Counted from the stretch's first letter, positions 7,230 through 15,775 are shown. The stretch: DNA of 45,996 bases from Thermoflexus hugenholtzii JAD2 (GCA_945862225.1 CAMAXG010000003.1:1-45996), one strand, 5' to 3'. The notes: a model not told the origin generated them from the sequence alone. Made by a program: numbers and translations.

Positions 7230-8424
7230 GTCGCTGCACATAGGCGGCACCAGCCGCCTCCCAGCTGAGACCGCCCTGAATCGCTGCGAGGCCAGACGCA
7301 ATGCGACTCGCGCGTTCTGCTGGATCTGACGCTAGCCGTCTGATCACAGTGGCAGCCTCCTCAGCACTCCCCGACGCGTAGCGTGCGACCGACTCTTCTG
7401 GGACGAGGTCGTCAAGCGTCTTGAGCCGTGTCCCTAGTACAAGTCGACCACTTGCCATCCCTTCAAACACCTTGTTTGAGATTGAGAGATCGGTGAACTC
7501 GTCGAGACGCGTTGGTGCCAAGGCAATGTCGGCGCCTCGAATGAGCGCCGGCACCGCTTCAAATGGGACACGGCCCAAGAATTCCACCGCATCCGCGACC
7601 CCAAGTTCTGCGGCAAGTGCCTGGAGGGCCTGCTCACGATCGCCGCGTCCCGCAACAACCAGGTGCACTGGAAGCGGTGCTGGCGCAGCGCGCAGGAGCG
7701 CGACGGCGCGAATGATGACGTCGACCTCGTAGATCGGCGTCAGCGCGCCGGTATAGACAAGGCGGACCGTTCCATCTGACATCCAGGTTCGATCGCCTGC
7801 TGTTGCGGCGGCGAATCGTTGCGTCTCGGGAACGTTGAGGAGCACCTCCACCGCATCGGCGCGTCGCGGTGCGATCTTGACTAGACGATCGCGCAGGCGT
7901 GGAGCGGTGACAAAGACCCAATCGGCGATGGCGATGGAGCGGCGTTCAGCGAACGCGACGAACGAGATCAGTGCACGCGCTGTGAAGCGCGTGAGGAGCG
8001 AGCGCGACGATCGCGCGAAGCGCATGCGGAAGAGTTCCGGGGACGCTTCGTGCAGGTCAAGGATCAGGCCGATGCGGTGGCGTCGGCGCAGCGGCACGGC
8101 GGCAAAGACGAGCCAGTCTGGGACGCTGTTGGTATGGACGACGTCGATCGGATGATCGCAGTCGATGCGGAGCAGTTGGCGCGCGGCCAGCACAGCGAAG
8201 CGACCGTACTCAACGACGTAGGTGCTGATCCCCGCCCCTTGGTGCCGCTGAACGGGCTGGCGGTAGAGCTGGGCACCGTCGAGATCACCTCGTGCGGGAT
8301 CGCCGTCGCGCTGCAGGGAGATGATGCTGACCCGCCAACCGGCGGCAACCGCGGCGCGGGCGGCGCGGCGAACGCGCGGATCTTCATCTACGTACGAGTG
8401 CACCACGAGTGCCAGGTGTGGCAT
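7192..8424 (-). CDS. Glycosyltransferase, GT-B fold (family 4-like)
   Basis: 410-residue glycosyltransferase. The N-terminal Rossmann region opens MPHLALVVHSYVDEDPRVRRAARAAVAAGWRVSII. The C-terminal donor half has VRLVYTGALTPIYEVDVIIRAVALL, FLGRVPFEAVPALIRGADIALAPTR and ISNKVFEGMASGRLVLGT, in which Glu in KVFEGMASG belongs to the EX7E-type motif of GT4 enzymes. The frame continues upstream to 8775, but that part is antisense to the nucleoside hydrolase gene; ATG 8424, with GGCGAGGGG before it and TACGAT (8459-8464) as a possible -10, fits the domain boundary. Acceptor and sugar are unknown. A second GT4 with a related N-terminus lies at 34716-36059. Confidence 0.85.
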   Translation of the reverse strand: MPHLALVVHSYVDEDPRVRRAARAAVAAGWRVSIISLQRDGDPARGDLDGAQLYRQPVQRHQGAGISTYVVEYGRFAVLAARQLLRIDCDHPIDVVHTNSVPDWLVFAAVPLRRRHRIGLILDLHEASPELFRMRFARSSRSLLTRFTARALISFVAFAERRSIAIADWVFVTAPRLRDRLVKIAPRRADAVEVLLNVPETQRFAAATAGDRTWMSDGTVRLVYTGALTPIYEVDVIIRAVALLRAAPAPLPVHLVVAGRGDREQALQALAAELGVADAVEFLGRVPFEAVPALIRGADIALAPTRLDEFTDLSISNKVFEGMASGRLVLGTRLKTLDDLVPEESVARYASGSAEEAATVIRRLASDPAERASRIASGLAAIQGGLSWEAAGAAYVQRLTALLPPPVDPR

Positions 8425-8511
8425 GAATCCCCTCGCCTTCTCTGAATAACTCTGGGCGATCGTAGCAGGGGCTCCCCGCGCATCAGGCACGCAGGTGGGG
8501 AGCGAAACCCG

Positions 8512-8517
8512 TACACT
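8512..8517 (+). promoter_or_regulatory. -10-like TACACT before nucleoside hydrolase gene
   Basis: TACACT ends nine bases before ATG 8527. The transcript would have a leader of only about two or three bases. No ribosome site is seen. Confidence 0.4.
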
Positions 8518-8526
8518 CACCGCCTT

Positions 8527-9507
8527 ATGGAACGCCGAAAGATCTTGCTCGACGCCGACGTGGGGATCGATGATGCGATCGCCATGCTTCACCTCGCCGG
8601 GCGCAACGACGTTGAACTGATCGCCGTTGGTAGCGTGCACGGCAACATCCCCGCTGACCTCGCCGCCGTCAACGCTCGTCGCCTCCTTGAGCTCTGCGGC
8701 CTCGACGATGTTCCGGTCGCCTACGGCGCGCGCCGACCAATGGCGCAGCCGCTGGCCACCGCCGAGTGGGTGCACGGCGAAGATGGCCTCGGCAATACCA
8801 ACCAGCCCGCGCCGAGGCGCGGGCCTGTTGCTGAAGATGCGGTCTCACAAATCCTGCGCCTCACCCGCGAGATGCCTGGAGAGATCGACCTGCTCGCCGT
8901 TGGCCCACTGACTAACCTCGGACTCGCCCTCTGCCTCGACCCAGAGCTCGCGGGGCGTGTGCGCTCTGTAGTGGTGATGGGCGGTGCGATCGCTCACGAA
9001 GGGAACGCCTCCGCCACAGCTGAAGCCAACATCTGGCACGACCCTGAGGCGGCGAATCTTGTCTTCGGTGCCGAGTGGCCGGTGACCATGGTTGGGCTTG
9101 ATGTGACCCAGGTCACGCGCTTGCGCACCAAGGAGCTTGCTGAAATTGAGGCGATCGGCTCAGTGCGTTCGAAGTTCGCCCTCAAGGTGTTGAGTCACTA
9201 CCTCGACGTCTATCAGCGAACGTTTGGCACGCGCGAGTGCCCACTCCATGATCCGCTCGCCGCTGGCATCGTCGCCGATCCCACCTACATGACCGAGTGG
9301 CTTGATCGCGCAGTAGAGGTGAACACCACTGGCCCAACCCGCGGCGCAACGATCATCGATCGCCGCGCCTGGATGGCTCCCGCCGCCGATGCTCGCGAGA
9401 CGCGTGAGCGCAACGGTGGCAAAGATGCCACCCCGCCACTTGTACGAGTACCAATGAAGGTTGATGGCCCACGCTTCGTCGCCGATCTGATCGCCTCACT
9501 CAAGTAA
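8527..9507 (+). CDS. Inosine/uridine-preferring nucleoside hydrolase family protein
   Basis: 326-residue N-ribohydrolase that would split nucleosides into base and ribose for purine or pyrimidine salvage. The N-terminal LLDADVGIDDAIAM (Asp9, Asp11, Asp15, Asp16) is the calcium-binding signature of the family. VGPLTNLGLAL, VVMGGAI, AEANIWHDPEAANLVF and the late PLHDPLAAG complete the active site. Length is usual for the family. The protein has no signal peptide. The gene is divergent from the GT4 gene and is followed by a seven-base-stem hairpin. Base preference cannot be told. Confidence 0.93.
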   Translation: MERRKILLDADVGIDDAIAMLHLAGRNDVELIAVGSVHGNIPADLAAVNARRLLELCGLDDVPVAYGARRPMAQPLATAEWVHGEDGLGNTNQPAPRRGPVAEDAVSQILRLTREMPGEIDLLAVGPLTNLGLALCLDPELAGRVRSVVVMGGAIAHEGNASATAEANIWHDPEAANLVFGAEWPVTMVGLDVTQVTRLRTKELAEIEAIGSVRSKFALKVLSHYLDVYQRTFGTRECPLHDPLAAGIVADPTYMTEWLDRAVEVNTTGPTRGATIIDRRAWMAPAADARETRERNGGKDATPPLVRVPMKVDGPRFVADLIASLK

Positions 9508-9527
9508 GGCGCCCTACTCGGCGCGAC

Positions 9528-9547
9528 CGTGCCACGCTGCTGGCACG
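9528..9547. terminator. Hairpin after nucleoside hydrolase gene
   Basis: CGTGCCA and TGGCACG form a seven-base stem around CGCTGC, 20 bases after the stop. GTGCCACAC recurs at 9554-9562 just before the next start, so the element could instead be an operator for the downstream gene. No T-run follows. Confidence 0.4.
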
Positions 9548-9568
9548 CACACGTGCCACACTACGAAC

Positions 9569-10504
9569 ATGAAGAAGACTCAGCGCACCCCTTGGCTTGT
9601 GGCCGCAGCTCTGGTTGCCCTGATCGTTGGCTCTGCTGCCGCACCACGAACGTTTGGCTGGGGTGCCGGGCTGGTCGCTGCGGCCGACGAAGAGCCAATC
9701 GACGGGGACCCGATCACCGACGAAAGCGCCGATCCCGATGAGAGAACGTCGCCAGACGAGAGCCTCGATCCCGATGCTTCCGCACCTGCCGAGGAGGAGC
9801 CAGAGCCTGACCCGGGGCAAGATCCGGGAGAGGAGATTACCCCTGACGCCACGGACGGCGAAGGTGGCGAAGACGGCGATGTCGAAGTATCTCCAAGTGA
9901 TGAGCCAGCTACGCCAACTCCACCAGAGCTCACACTCGGCGATCTGCTCGCCGCCGCCACTGCCAGCACACCCTTTGATGCCGATCTCGCGCTGCAGATC
10001 CTGCAGGACTATGCGCCACCGGGCGCACGTGCAATTGAAGTCGCTGATCGACAAACCTTCCGCAACGCACGTACCTACACGATCCGCGAAGTGCGTAGCT
10101 GGTCGCGACTTCCGCAACTCGGCACGTCGAGCGCAACGGTATGGATGCGGTTCGTTGGCGGATCAGAGCGAACGCCGTTCGCCGTTGCCGCTGGACGCGA
10201 CCGTAGCGATCCGCGAATTAGCAGTGTGCGTGTTCGCGAAGGGCGAGCATCGCGCGGGAACCCAGCGCCATATCTTCTGAAAATCGCCGGAAGCGATACG
10301 GGCACCGGCACCGTTGCCATTGAGGTACGGGTTGGCTACGAGAAGCCGCTCAGGTTCGCCGCTGGCGATGAGATTGAGATCGGCCCCTTCATGAAGACTA
10401 CGGGCGGGAAGGTGATCTTGTTGATGCGTGGCGTCACCGTTGAGGTGCGCTTGATTGATGCAGCTGGGAACGAGAGTTCCTGGCGCCGCGTGCGCCTCCC
10501 CTAG
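9569..10504 (+). CDS. Acidic secreted or membrane-anchored protein of unknown function
   Basis: 311 residues. A basic start (MKKTQRTPW) and hydrophobic stretch (about residues 9-26) form a signal peptide or anchor. Residues 40-120 are a low-complexity, very acidic linker of Asp, Glu, Pro and Ser. From about residue 165 a beta-rich region follows, ending in KVILLMRGVTVEVRLIDAAGNESSWRRVRLP, which resembles the last strands of an immunoglobulin-like or Big-type domain. No catalytic motif is seen. CACACT, a weak -10, ends six bases before the ATG. The gene abuts the convergent MFS gene with no spacer. Likely extracytoplasmic; function unknown. Confidence 0.7.
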   Translation: MKKTQRTPWLVAAALVALIVGSAAAPRTFGWGAGLVAAADEEPIDGDPITDESADPDERTSPDESLDPDASAPAEEEPEPDPGQDPGEEITPDATDGEGGEDGDVEVSPSDEPATPTPPELTLGDLLAAATASTPFDADLALQILQDYAPPGARAIEVADRQTFRNARTYTIREVRSWSRLPQLGTSSATVWMRFVGGSERTPFAVAAGRDRSDPRISSVRVREGRASRGNPAPYLLKIAGSDTGTGTVAIEVRVGYEKPLRFAAGDEIEIGPFMKTTGGKVILLMRGVTVEVRLIDAAGNESSWRRVRLP

Positions 10505-11764
10505 CTAGAGGATCGCCCGCCACCGCGTTGCCGCGTACGCCGTGGCAATCAGCGCCAACCCGCCCGCAACGATCAGCGCGCCTGGTGCCCCAATGAGCGA
10601 AACCACCGCACCTGTCCCAAGCCCACCAATCGGGGTTGAGCCGGCGAAGACCGTCGTATACACGCTCATCACTCGACCGCGTAGTGCTGGCGGCGTCGAG
10701 GTCTGAATCGATGCGTTTGCAGTGGCCGCCATGGCAATCGCGCCGAAGCCAGCGCCAAAGAGAGCCACACCAGTAACGAGTGCCGCCCACGGTGCTCCAC
10801 TCCCGCTGACTGCACCAGCCACGATGGAGAGCACTCCTAGTGCCGCCGCCCCAAGAATAATCACGGCCGTACGCGGCTGGCGGAGCATGGCGACCGCGAG
10901 CGCTCCACTTAACGAACCGAAGCCGATCGCAGCCATAAGCAAGCCGAGGCCAGGCGCACCAATCTCCAGCACGCTGCGCGCGAGGATCGGGATGATCACG
11001 TTGAAGTTCATTGCCACACCAGAAACTACGCCGATCACAAACACACAGAGGGCAATGAGCGGCGTGCGAGCCACGAATCGAACGCCCTCGGCGAGGCTGA
11101 TGAGCACATCGGCAACGGTTCGCGGACGTGGGGTTCGTGGCGCAGGGCGAAGCTCATCAGCACGCATAAAGAGGAGAGCCAGCAACACTGCAAGGAAACT
11201 GGCGCCGTTGACGGCGAAGCAACCGGCTACGCCGATCACCCCGATCAGCACGCCGCCGATCGCTGGGCCGATCACGCGCGCGCCATTGAACATGGCTGAG
11301 TTCATCGCGACGGCGCGACCGACCTCGTCTTCGGGAACCATCTCGCTGAAGAACGACTGGCGAACAGGCATGTCGATGGCATTTACGGCACCGAGCAAGA
11401 CGGCCATGAGAATCAGCAGCGGCAGTGTCATGTGGCCTGTTGCAACTAGCGCGGCCTGAAGTAGAGCGAGCACCATCAGACTGACCTGCGTCCCCATGAG
11501 GGCGCGGTGCTTGGGGAGCGCGTCGGCGAGCACACCGCCGAAGAGTCCGAGGATCATCACTGGGGTGAACTGCGCGGCGGCAACGATGCCGAGCCATGCG
11601 GGCTCATTCGTGAGCTCGGTGATGTACCAGGCCTGTGCAATTGACTGCATCCACGTGCCAGCCAGCGAGACAAGTTGCCCGAACCAGAAGAGGCGGTAGT
11701 TGCGATGGCGAAACGGCCCACGCCAGGCTGGGGTGATGCGGGATCTGCTTCGTGTATTCGGCAT
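10505..11764 (-). CDS. MFS transporter (MFS_3/EntS-like exporter)
   Basis: 419-residue, 12-segment major facilitator. FRHRNYRLFWFGQLVSLAGTWMQSIAQAWYI and the first-loop motif GGVLADALPKHR are characteristic of the MFS_3 group that includes EntS and other small-molecule exporters. MPVRQSFFSEMVPEDEVGRAVAMNSAMFNGARVIGPAIGG contains the family's second conserved block. No biosynthetic cluster adjoins it, so the cargo is unknown. It has its own promoter (TAGCCT, six bases before the ATG) although the AI-2E gene lies only 53 bases upstream on the same strand. Confidence 0.9.
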   Translation of the reverse strand: MPNTRSRSRITPAWRGPFRHRNYRLFWFGQLVSLAGTWMQSIAQAWYITELTNEPAWLGIVAAAQFTPVMILGLFGGVLADALPKHRALMGTQVSLMVLALLQAALVATGHMTLPLLILMAVLLGAVNAIDMPVRQSFFSEMVPEDEVGRAVAMNSAMFNGARVIGPAIGGVLIGVIGVAGCFAVNGASFLAVLLALLFMRADELRPAPRTPRPRTVADVLISLAEGVRFVARTPLIALCVFVIGVVSGVAMNFNVIIPILARSVLEIGAPGLGLLMAAIGFGSLSGALAVAMLRQPRTAVIILGAAALGVLSIVAGAVSGSGAPWAALVTGVALFGAGFGAIAMAATANASIQTSTPPALRGRVMSVYTTVFAGSTPIGGLGTGAVVSLIGAPGALIVAGGLALIATAYAATRWRAIL

Positions 11765-11770
11765 CGCTAG

Positions 11771-11776
11771 AGGCTA
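11771..11776 (-). promoter_or_regulatory. -10 element TAGCCT of leaderless MFS gene
   Basis: TAGCCT on the minus strand ends six bases before ATG 11764. No ribosome site is present. Confidence 0.5.
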
Positions 11777-11817
11777 CACCTGCGCGGATCTACCCCTCGC
11801 CAGCGTGGCGGGTTGGG

Positions 11818-12930
11818 TTAGCGACGCTTGCTCTTTGCGGCTCGCTTCACCGTTTTTGCGCGGGCTGGGGGCTCATCGCGGCGAATTGCGGCAACGGCAG
11901 CGACCACAGGCAGGGCGAAGATCGCCCCAAGGACGCCCCCCACGAGCCCGCCGATGCTGCCCGCAATGAAGACGGTGGTTCCAGAGAGGCGCAGCACGCC
12001 GTTCATCAGACGTGGTGCGAGCTGCGTGGCACAGAGGAGCCAGCCAACAATGATCACCACCGAGCCAGGAAGCACGTAGGGGCCAGCGGCGAGAATCGAG
12101 AGCGCAAGTGGTGGTAGTACCGCAGCGCCCTGGCCAATTGACGGGATCGCCATCACGATGCCGCCAAGCACGGCGGCCAACAGGCCATCGGCTCCAGCAA
12201 TCGTGGCGCCGACGAACACGACTAGGCCGTAGACAAACCCGAGTGCCACATGTCGTCCAATGAACCGCGCAATGATCGTTTCAAGAATCTTGCGTGAACG
12301 CTGCGCGCTGCGCACTCGCCCGCGCGTTGCAATCTGATCAACGGAATCAAGGTGAGCAGGGTTTGCCGAGAGGATCACGCCAATGCCGATCGCCAAGATG
12401 AGCGGGCCAAGCGCACCAATCGCGCCTGCCGCGATCGCCGCAATGTTTGACTGCACCGACGCCGCCACATCGCGGATGGCGAGGATCGCCGTGGTCGCCA
12501 GCGGTACGAGATCAACATTGAGTCCGACAGAGGCGAGTAGGGCGCTGAGTCGCCCAACCATCACGCCGACCTCTGCCGACGTTGGCTCTGGCCCGGCGAT
12601 GATGCCGCCCAGCGATTGCGCGAAGGCAATCGCAAGCTCAATCGCAATGACGATGACAGGAATAGCGCCTGCAATCCACACAAGGACCGCTGCGCGTGTG
12701 CGCGTCCAGCCGCGTGCCACGAGTCGGTCAATTGGCGCATCGGCCAGCGCCGCCAGCAGCCACCCGCCGGCGAGTGCGTAGAGGAGGGGGCCCTGGGCTG
12801 AGATGAAGGTGGTGACGACGCCAAGTCCCGCCATGATGGCGACGAGGGCAAGGCTTGCGAGCGTGGCCCACGCGATTAGGCGAATGCTCTGTGGCCACTC
12901 ATCGCTGCGGAGAGGATTCGGCAGATTCAT
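11818..12930 (-). CDS. AI-2E family transporter (UPF0118)
   Basis: 370-residue polytopic membrane protein with about seven or eight hydrophobic segments. The conserved block near GRHVALGFVYGLVVFVGATIAGADGLLAAVLGGIVMAIPSIGQGAAVLPPLAL contains the IPxxG element of the AI-2E (PF01594) family, whose members include autoinducer-2 exporters and Na+/H+ antiporters. The C-terminal tail is highly basic. It starts nine bases after the P1 peptidase stop, yet carries TAAGAT at 12937-12942 overlapping that stop codon, so it can be made from its own leaderless transcript. Substrate unknown. Confidence 0.85.
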   Translation of the reverse strand: MNLPNPLRSDEWPQSIRLIAWATLASLALVAIMAGLGVVTTFISAQGPLLYALAGGWLLAALADAPIDRLVARGWTRTRAAVLVWIAGAIPVIVIAIELAIAFAQSLGGIIAGPEPTSAEVGVMVGRLSALLASVGLNVDLVPLATTAILAIRDVAASVQSNIAAIAAGAIGALGPLILAIGIGVILSANPAHLDSVDQIATRGRVRSAQRSRKILETIIARFIGRHVALGFVYGLVVFVGATIAGADGLLAAVLGGIVMAIPSIGQGAAVLPPLALSILAAGPYVLPGSVVIIVGWLLCATQLAPRLMNGVLRLSGTTVFIAGSIGGLVGGVLGAIFALPVVAAVAAIRRDEPPARAKTVKRAAKSKRR

Positions 12931-12936
12931 GAGGTG

Positions 12937-12942
12937 ATCTTA
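12937..12942 (-). promoter_or_regulatory. -10 element TAAGAT overlapping upstream stop codon
   Basis: TAAGAT ends six bases before ATG 12930, and its TAA is the stop codon of the P1 peptidase gene. An intra-operon leaderless promoter is inferred. Confidence 0.5.
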
Positions 12943-14094
12943 GTCCAGCGCCGTGCGCACGATATCGAGCGGGAGTTCCACGGCTGTGGCGCCGTCAGCG
13001 CCACTCATCGTTTCGGCGGCGAAGAGCGCATCAAGGATCGCGGACTCTGTCGCATCAGCGGTCGCCTCAAAGAGCGCAGAGAGGTGTGCATTGACCACCA
13101 TCGTGACTGAGGCTTCGAACGGCTCCTTCGGCTCAAGGTCCTCTGCGGGGAGATGCCCATTCGCGGTGCTAAAGCTGAGCACGAAATCACCCGAGGAGTG
13201 CTCACCGACGCCACCAACGCGGCCGATGCCGATGACCGCTCGCTGCGCAAGGCGATCGAGTTGCATCGGAAGGAGTGGCGCATCCGTCGCGACGATCACA
13301 ATGATGGAGCCTGCCCCGCCGCGAGGATCATCGGGCTTCGGTGCAGCGCCGACCTTGGTCTCCCATGGAAGTGGGTAGTGCTCAGTCGAGAGTGGTCCGT
13401 CGGCGGCGCCCAGCATCTTCCCCTGCAGCGTGAGCCGGTGGCGACGTCCATGGTTCGCCTGAACGAACACCCCAATGGTGTACCCGCCAAGTTCTGCGGG
13501 GAGTCGGCGACTCGATGTGCCGTTGCCGCCCTTAAAGCCGTGGCAGATCATGCCGGTACCGCCACCCTGATTGCCGCGCGGCACTGGCGCACCGTTCGGT
13601 AGCGCAGCTGCCGCATCGAGTGCCTGCTGTGCATGCGCCGCGGTGACATGGAATCCGTTCACGTCGTTCAGCACACCGTCCCAGGTCTCGCCTGCAACGG
13701 GGAGGCTCCATGGTGGTGCGTCGGGTACGTGGTCCAGCGACCAGCTGATCATGGCGTCGTGCACGACACCAACGGAGTGGGTGTTTGTCAGACAGATCGG
13801 CGAGGTGAGCAGACCAGACTCCCGAATCCATTCCAACCCCGTGAGCTCGCCGTTGCCGTTCAGTCGATGGGTGCCAGCAAAGAGCGGGTGTCCCATCTCG
13901 GCGAGCGGGCGGGGAAGAATGGCGGTGACGCCGGTGCGAATCGGTCCAACACCGCGCTTGAGTGCGCCGTCACCCTTGATGATGGTGGTGGCAGCAACGC
14001 GCACGCCCGCAACATCGTTGATTCCGTCCGTTGGGCCAGGAGTAAACCGGCCGATGCGGATTCCAAGGTCGGTGGCTCGGGTGTCTCGTGGCAT
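12940..14094 (-). CDS. P1 family peptidase (DmpA/S58-type aminopeptidase)
   Basis: 384 residues, the usual length of the S58 family of self-cleaving N-terminal nucleophile hydrolases. TDGINDVAGVRVAATT opens the fold, and the N-terminal half holds TGVTAILPRP and NGNGELTGLEWIRESGLL. FKGGNGTSSRRLP (about residues 192-204) contains the expected autocleavage site before a Thr/Ser nucleophile. GAGSIIVIVATDAPLLPMQLDRLAQRAVIGIGRVGG is the conserved C-terminal block. The family releases N-terminal D- or beta-amino acids from peptides; the substrate here is unknown. No signal peptide. A weak CACACT lies six bases before the ATG. Confidence 0.92.
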   Translation of the reverse strand: MPRDTRATDLGIRIGRFTPGPTDGINDVAGVRVAATTIIKGDGALKRGVGPIRTGVTAILPRPLAEMGHPLFAGTHRLNGNGELTGLEWIRESGLLTSPICLTNTHSVGVVHDAMISWSLDHVPDAPPWSLPVAGETWDGVLNDVNGFHVTAAHAQQALDAAAALPNGAPVPRGNQGGGTGMICHGFKGGNGTSSRRLPAELGGYTIGVFVQANHGRRHRLTLQGKMLGAADGPLSTEHYPLPWETKVGAAPKPDDPRGGAGSIIVIVATDAPLLPMQLDRLAQRAVIGIGRVGGVGEHSSGDFVLSFSTANGHLPAEDLEPKEPFEASVTMVVNAHLSALFEATADATESAILDALFAAETMSGADGATAVELPLDIVRTALD

Positions 14095-14100
14095 GGGGGT

Positions 14101-14123
14101 AGTGTGCCATCCCGCACTACACT
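14101..14123. promoter_or_regulatory. Two divergent leaderless -10 elements in a 35-bp spacer
   Basis: CACACT (14101-14106, minus strand) ends six bases before the P1 peptidase ATG, and TACACT (14118-14123, plus strand) ends six bases before the sortase-fold ATG. Each promoter's upstream region overlaps the other, so the two genes may compete for polymerase. Confidence 0.45.
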
Positions 14124-14129
14124 CTCCCT

Positions 14130-14921
14130 ATGTTGCCGCCAACCAAGCCCACGTCCCGCACTCCGCGTGAGCGCATGCCGTTTCGACATATTGGCTCAAC
14201 GATCCTGCTTGCTACCTCGTTCATCCTCGCTGCGGGCGCGCTCGTCACGTGGGGGATCGATCAGCAGATCGGACCCTGGGCCCCAGACGGAGTTGTGGTC
14301 GTCACTGAGGAGCCGTCAACCGGCCCAAGCGGCTCCCCCACTCCAGAGGCCGACCCATCAGACCCTTCAGAGCGCTCGCGCACCACGCCGCCACCCCTCC
14401 CGCCCGTGGATCCAAGCCTGCTCGTTCCCTCGATCGCCGGTGACCCTGTTCGCGTCTTGGTGAGTGGCGTCTGGATCAACCTCCCGGTCGTTCGCCCACC
14501 ACTTGAGGGCGATGGAGCGCCTCGATTCCCCTGGTGTCGTGTTGCCGAGTGGATGCCAAGTAAGGGGAGGGCCGACGGTAAGACGGGCATCCTCTTTATC
14601 TATGCACACAGCCGCTACTGGGAATTCGGCGGTCTTCTCGACAAAACGCCAAAGCAGATGCTTGGTCAGATCATTGAGGTTGATGTTCTGCCAAAGGAAA
14701 CTGGCCAGAAGCTGCTCCGCCTTCGCTACCGCGTGACCGAAGTGCGACAGCACATCACCTCATGGGCTGACATTAGTGATGTGCCAAAGGGTCGCGTCGT
14801 CTTGCAAACCTCTGAAACTGATCGTAGTGATGGAACAAAAATGGTCGTCATTGGAAAGTACGTAGATACAACAGTCTCCACCCGGCCGATGCCGGTAGCA
14901 ACGCCGCAGATCTGCGAATAG
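14130..14921 (+). CDS. Sortase-fold protein with altered catalytic residues
   Basis: 263 residues: an N-terminal membrane anchor (about residues 21-43), a Pro/Ser/Thr linker, then a sortase-like domain from about residue 105. GILFIYAHSRYWEFGGLLDKTPKQMLGQIIEVDV corresponds to the sortase His strand and the following F..L..L..G..I.V pattern (His160). The strand that normally carries TLxTC reads VVLQTSET, placing Ser228 at the nucleophile position, and the catalytic Arg is replaced by Lys237 in TKMVVIG. It is therefore probably not a normal transpeptidase; a scaffold, a processing protein or a changed enzyme are possible. No LPxTG protein is seen in the window. The start follows a leaderless promoter. 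Confidence 0.7.
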   Translation: MLPPTKPTSRTPRERMPFRHIGSTILLATSFILAAGALVTWGIDQQIGPWAPDGVVVVTEEPSTGPSGSPTPEADPSDPSERSRTTPPPLPPVDPSLLVPSIAGDPVRVLVSGVWINLPVVRPPLEGDGAPRFPWCRVAEWMPSKGRADGKTGILFIYAHSRYWEFGGLLDKTPKQMLGQIIEVDVLPKETGQKLLRLRYRVTEVRQHITSWADISDVPKGRVVLQTSETDRSDGTKMVVIGKYVDTTVSTRPMPVATPQICE

Positions 14922-14968
14922 TTTTTCCGGGATCAGCCCAGCAGTATTGAACGAGCTGATCTAGTGCG

Positions 14969-15760
14969 CTAGCGCTGCGCCCGCTCCGCGGCGTAGAGCA
15001 TGATCGCGGACGCCACCGCAAGGTTGAGACTCTCAGCGGTTCCAAGCATCGGAATCAGTGCCGCACTGGCACAGGCGCGGCGCAGGTTGGCACTCAGCCC
15101 ATCCGCCTCAGTGCCGATCACGATCGCCGTTGGGGTTGCGTATGTGAGCTCGCTGTAATCTGATGCTCCGTCGAGTGCAGTGGCAACGGTGCTCCCCGGC
15201 CAGCGCTTCAGTAGCGCGACCGCCTCTTCGTGTGTCGCGCGATAGATCGGCACCGTAAAAATGGAACCCATCGTGGCGCGCACCGTTTCAATGGAGTACG
15301 GGTCGCACGTGTTGCCAACCAGAATCACGCCCCCAGCCGCACAGGCATCGGCGCTGCGAATGGCGCTCCCAAGATTGCCAGGGTCGCGCGGTGCTTCAAG
15401 CATCAGCCAACGTGCTGCTCGGCTCGGGTCAATGGTGGACACCGATTGGGCCTCTGGCGCAGGATCGGCATAGACGGCAAGCTGCTCCTGCGGGTTGTCG
15501 CGTCCAGTGATCTTGGCCAGCACTTCGGTCGTCACCGAGAACGACTCGCGCGCGTGGCTCGCTCCACCGTCAATGGGAGCGCGCAGGGGCCCAGCGGTCA
15601 GCAGCATCTCAGGGATCCAGCCTGCTGCCGTAGCGGTCGCAATGGTGCGCTCGCCCTCAGCCAGGAAGAGGCGCTGCTCGTCACGACCCTTCGGTGTGCG
15701 CAGGGCGCGCAGCCCCTTCACGATCGGGTTGGAGAGGCTTTCAATGCGCAGCGGTTGCAT
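14969..15760 (-). CDS. TrmH/SpoU-family RNA 2'-O-methyltransferase
   Basis: 263-residue SPOUT methyltransferase that would place a 2'-O-methyl group on rRNA or tRNA using SAM. The N-terminal substrate-binding domain has SNPIVKGLRALRTPKGRDEQRLFLAEGER. The knotted catalytic domain shows motif 1 (EAPRDPGNLGSAIRSADAC), motif 2 (IVIGTEADGLS) and motif 3 (IPMLGTAESLNLAVASAIMLYAAER). The leading Asn and Arg of motif 1 read as Asp-Pro-Gly-Asn and Arg. It lies 15 bases downstream of the GH18 gene but carries TATCCT six bases before its ATG. The exact RNA target is unknown. Confidence 0.92.
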   Translation of the reverse strand: MQPLRIESLSNPIVKGLRALRTPKGRDEQRLFLAEGERTIATATAAGWIPEMLLTAGPLRAPIDGGASHARESFSVTTEVLAKITGRDNPQEQLAVYADPAPEAQSVSTIDPSRAARWLMLEAPRDPGNLGSAIRSADACAAGGVILVGNTCDPYSIETVRATMGSIFTVPIYRATHEEAVALLKRWPGSTVATALDGASDYSELTYATPTAIVIGTEADGLSANLRRACASAALIPMLGTAESLNLAVASAIMLYAAERAQR

Positions 15761-15766
15761 GGGGGG

Positions 15767-15772
15767 AGGATA
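15767..15772 (-). promoter_or_regulatory. -10 element TATCCT of leaderless methyltransferase gene
   Basis: TATCCT on the minus strand ends six bases (all C) before ATG 15760, in the 15-base gap after the GH18 stop. Confidence 0.5.
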
Positions 15773-15775
15773 CCC

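Noticed and set aside
8425-8775. N-terminal extension of the GT4 frame
   Set aside because: Antisense to the nucleoside hydrolase gene; the GT-B fold starts at MPHLALVVHS.
14906-14935. Terminator after the sortase-fold gene (CGCAGATCTGCG then TTTTT)
   Set aside because: The stem is only four bases with a GATC loop, so stability is too low to call despite the T-run.
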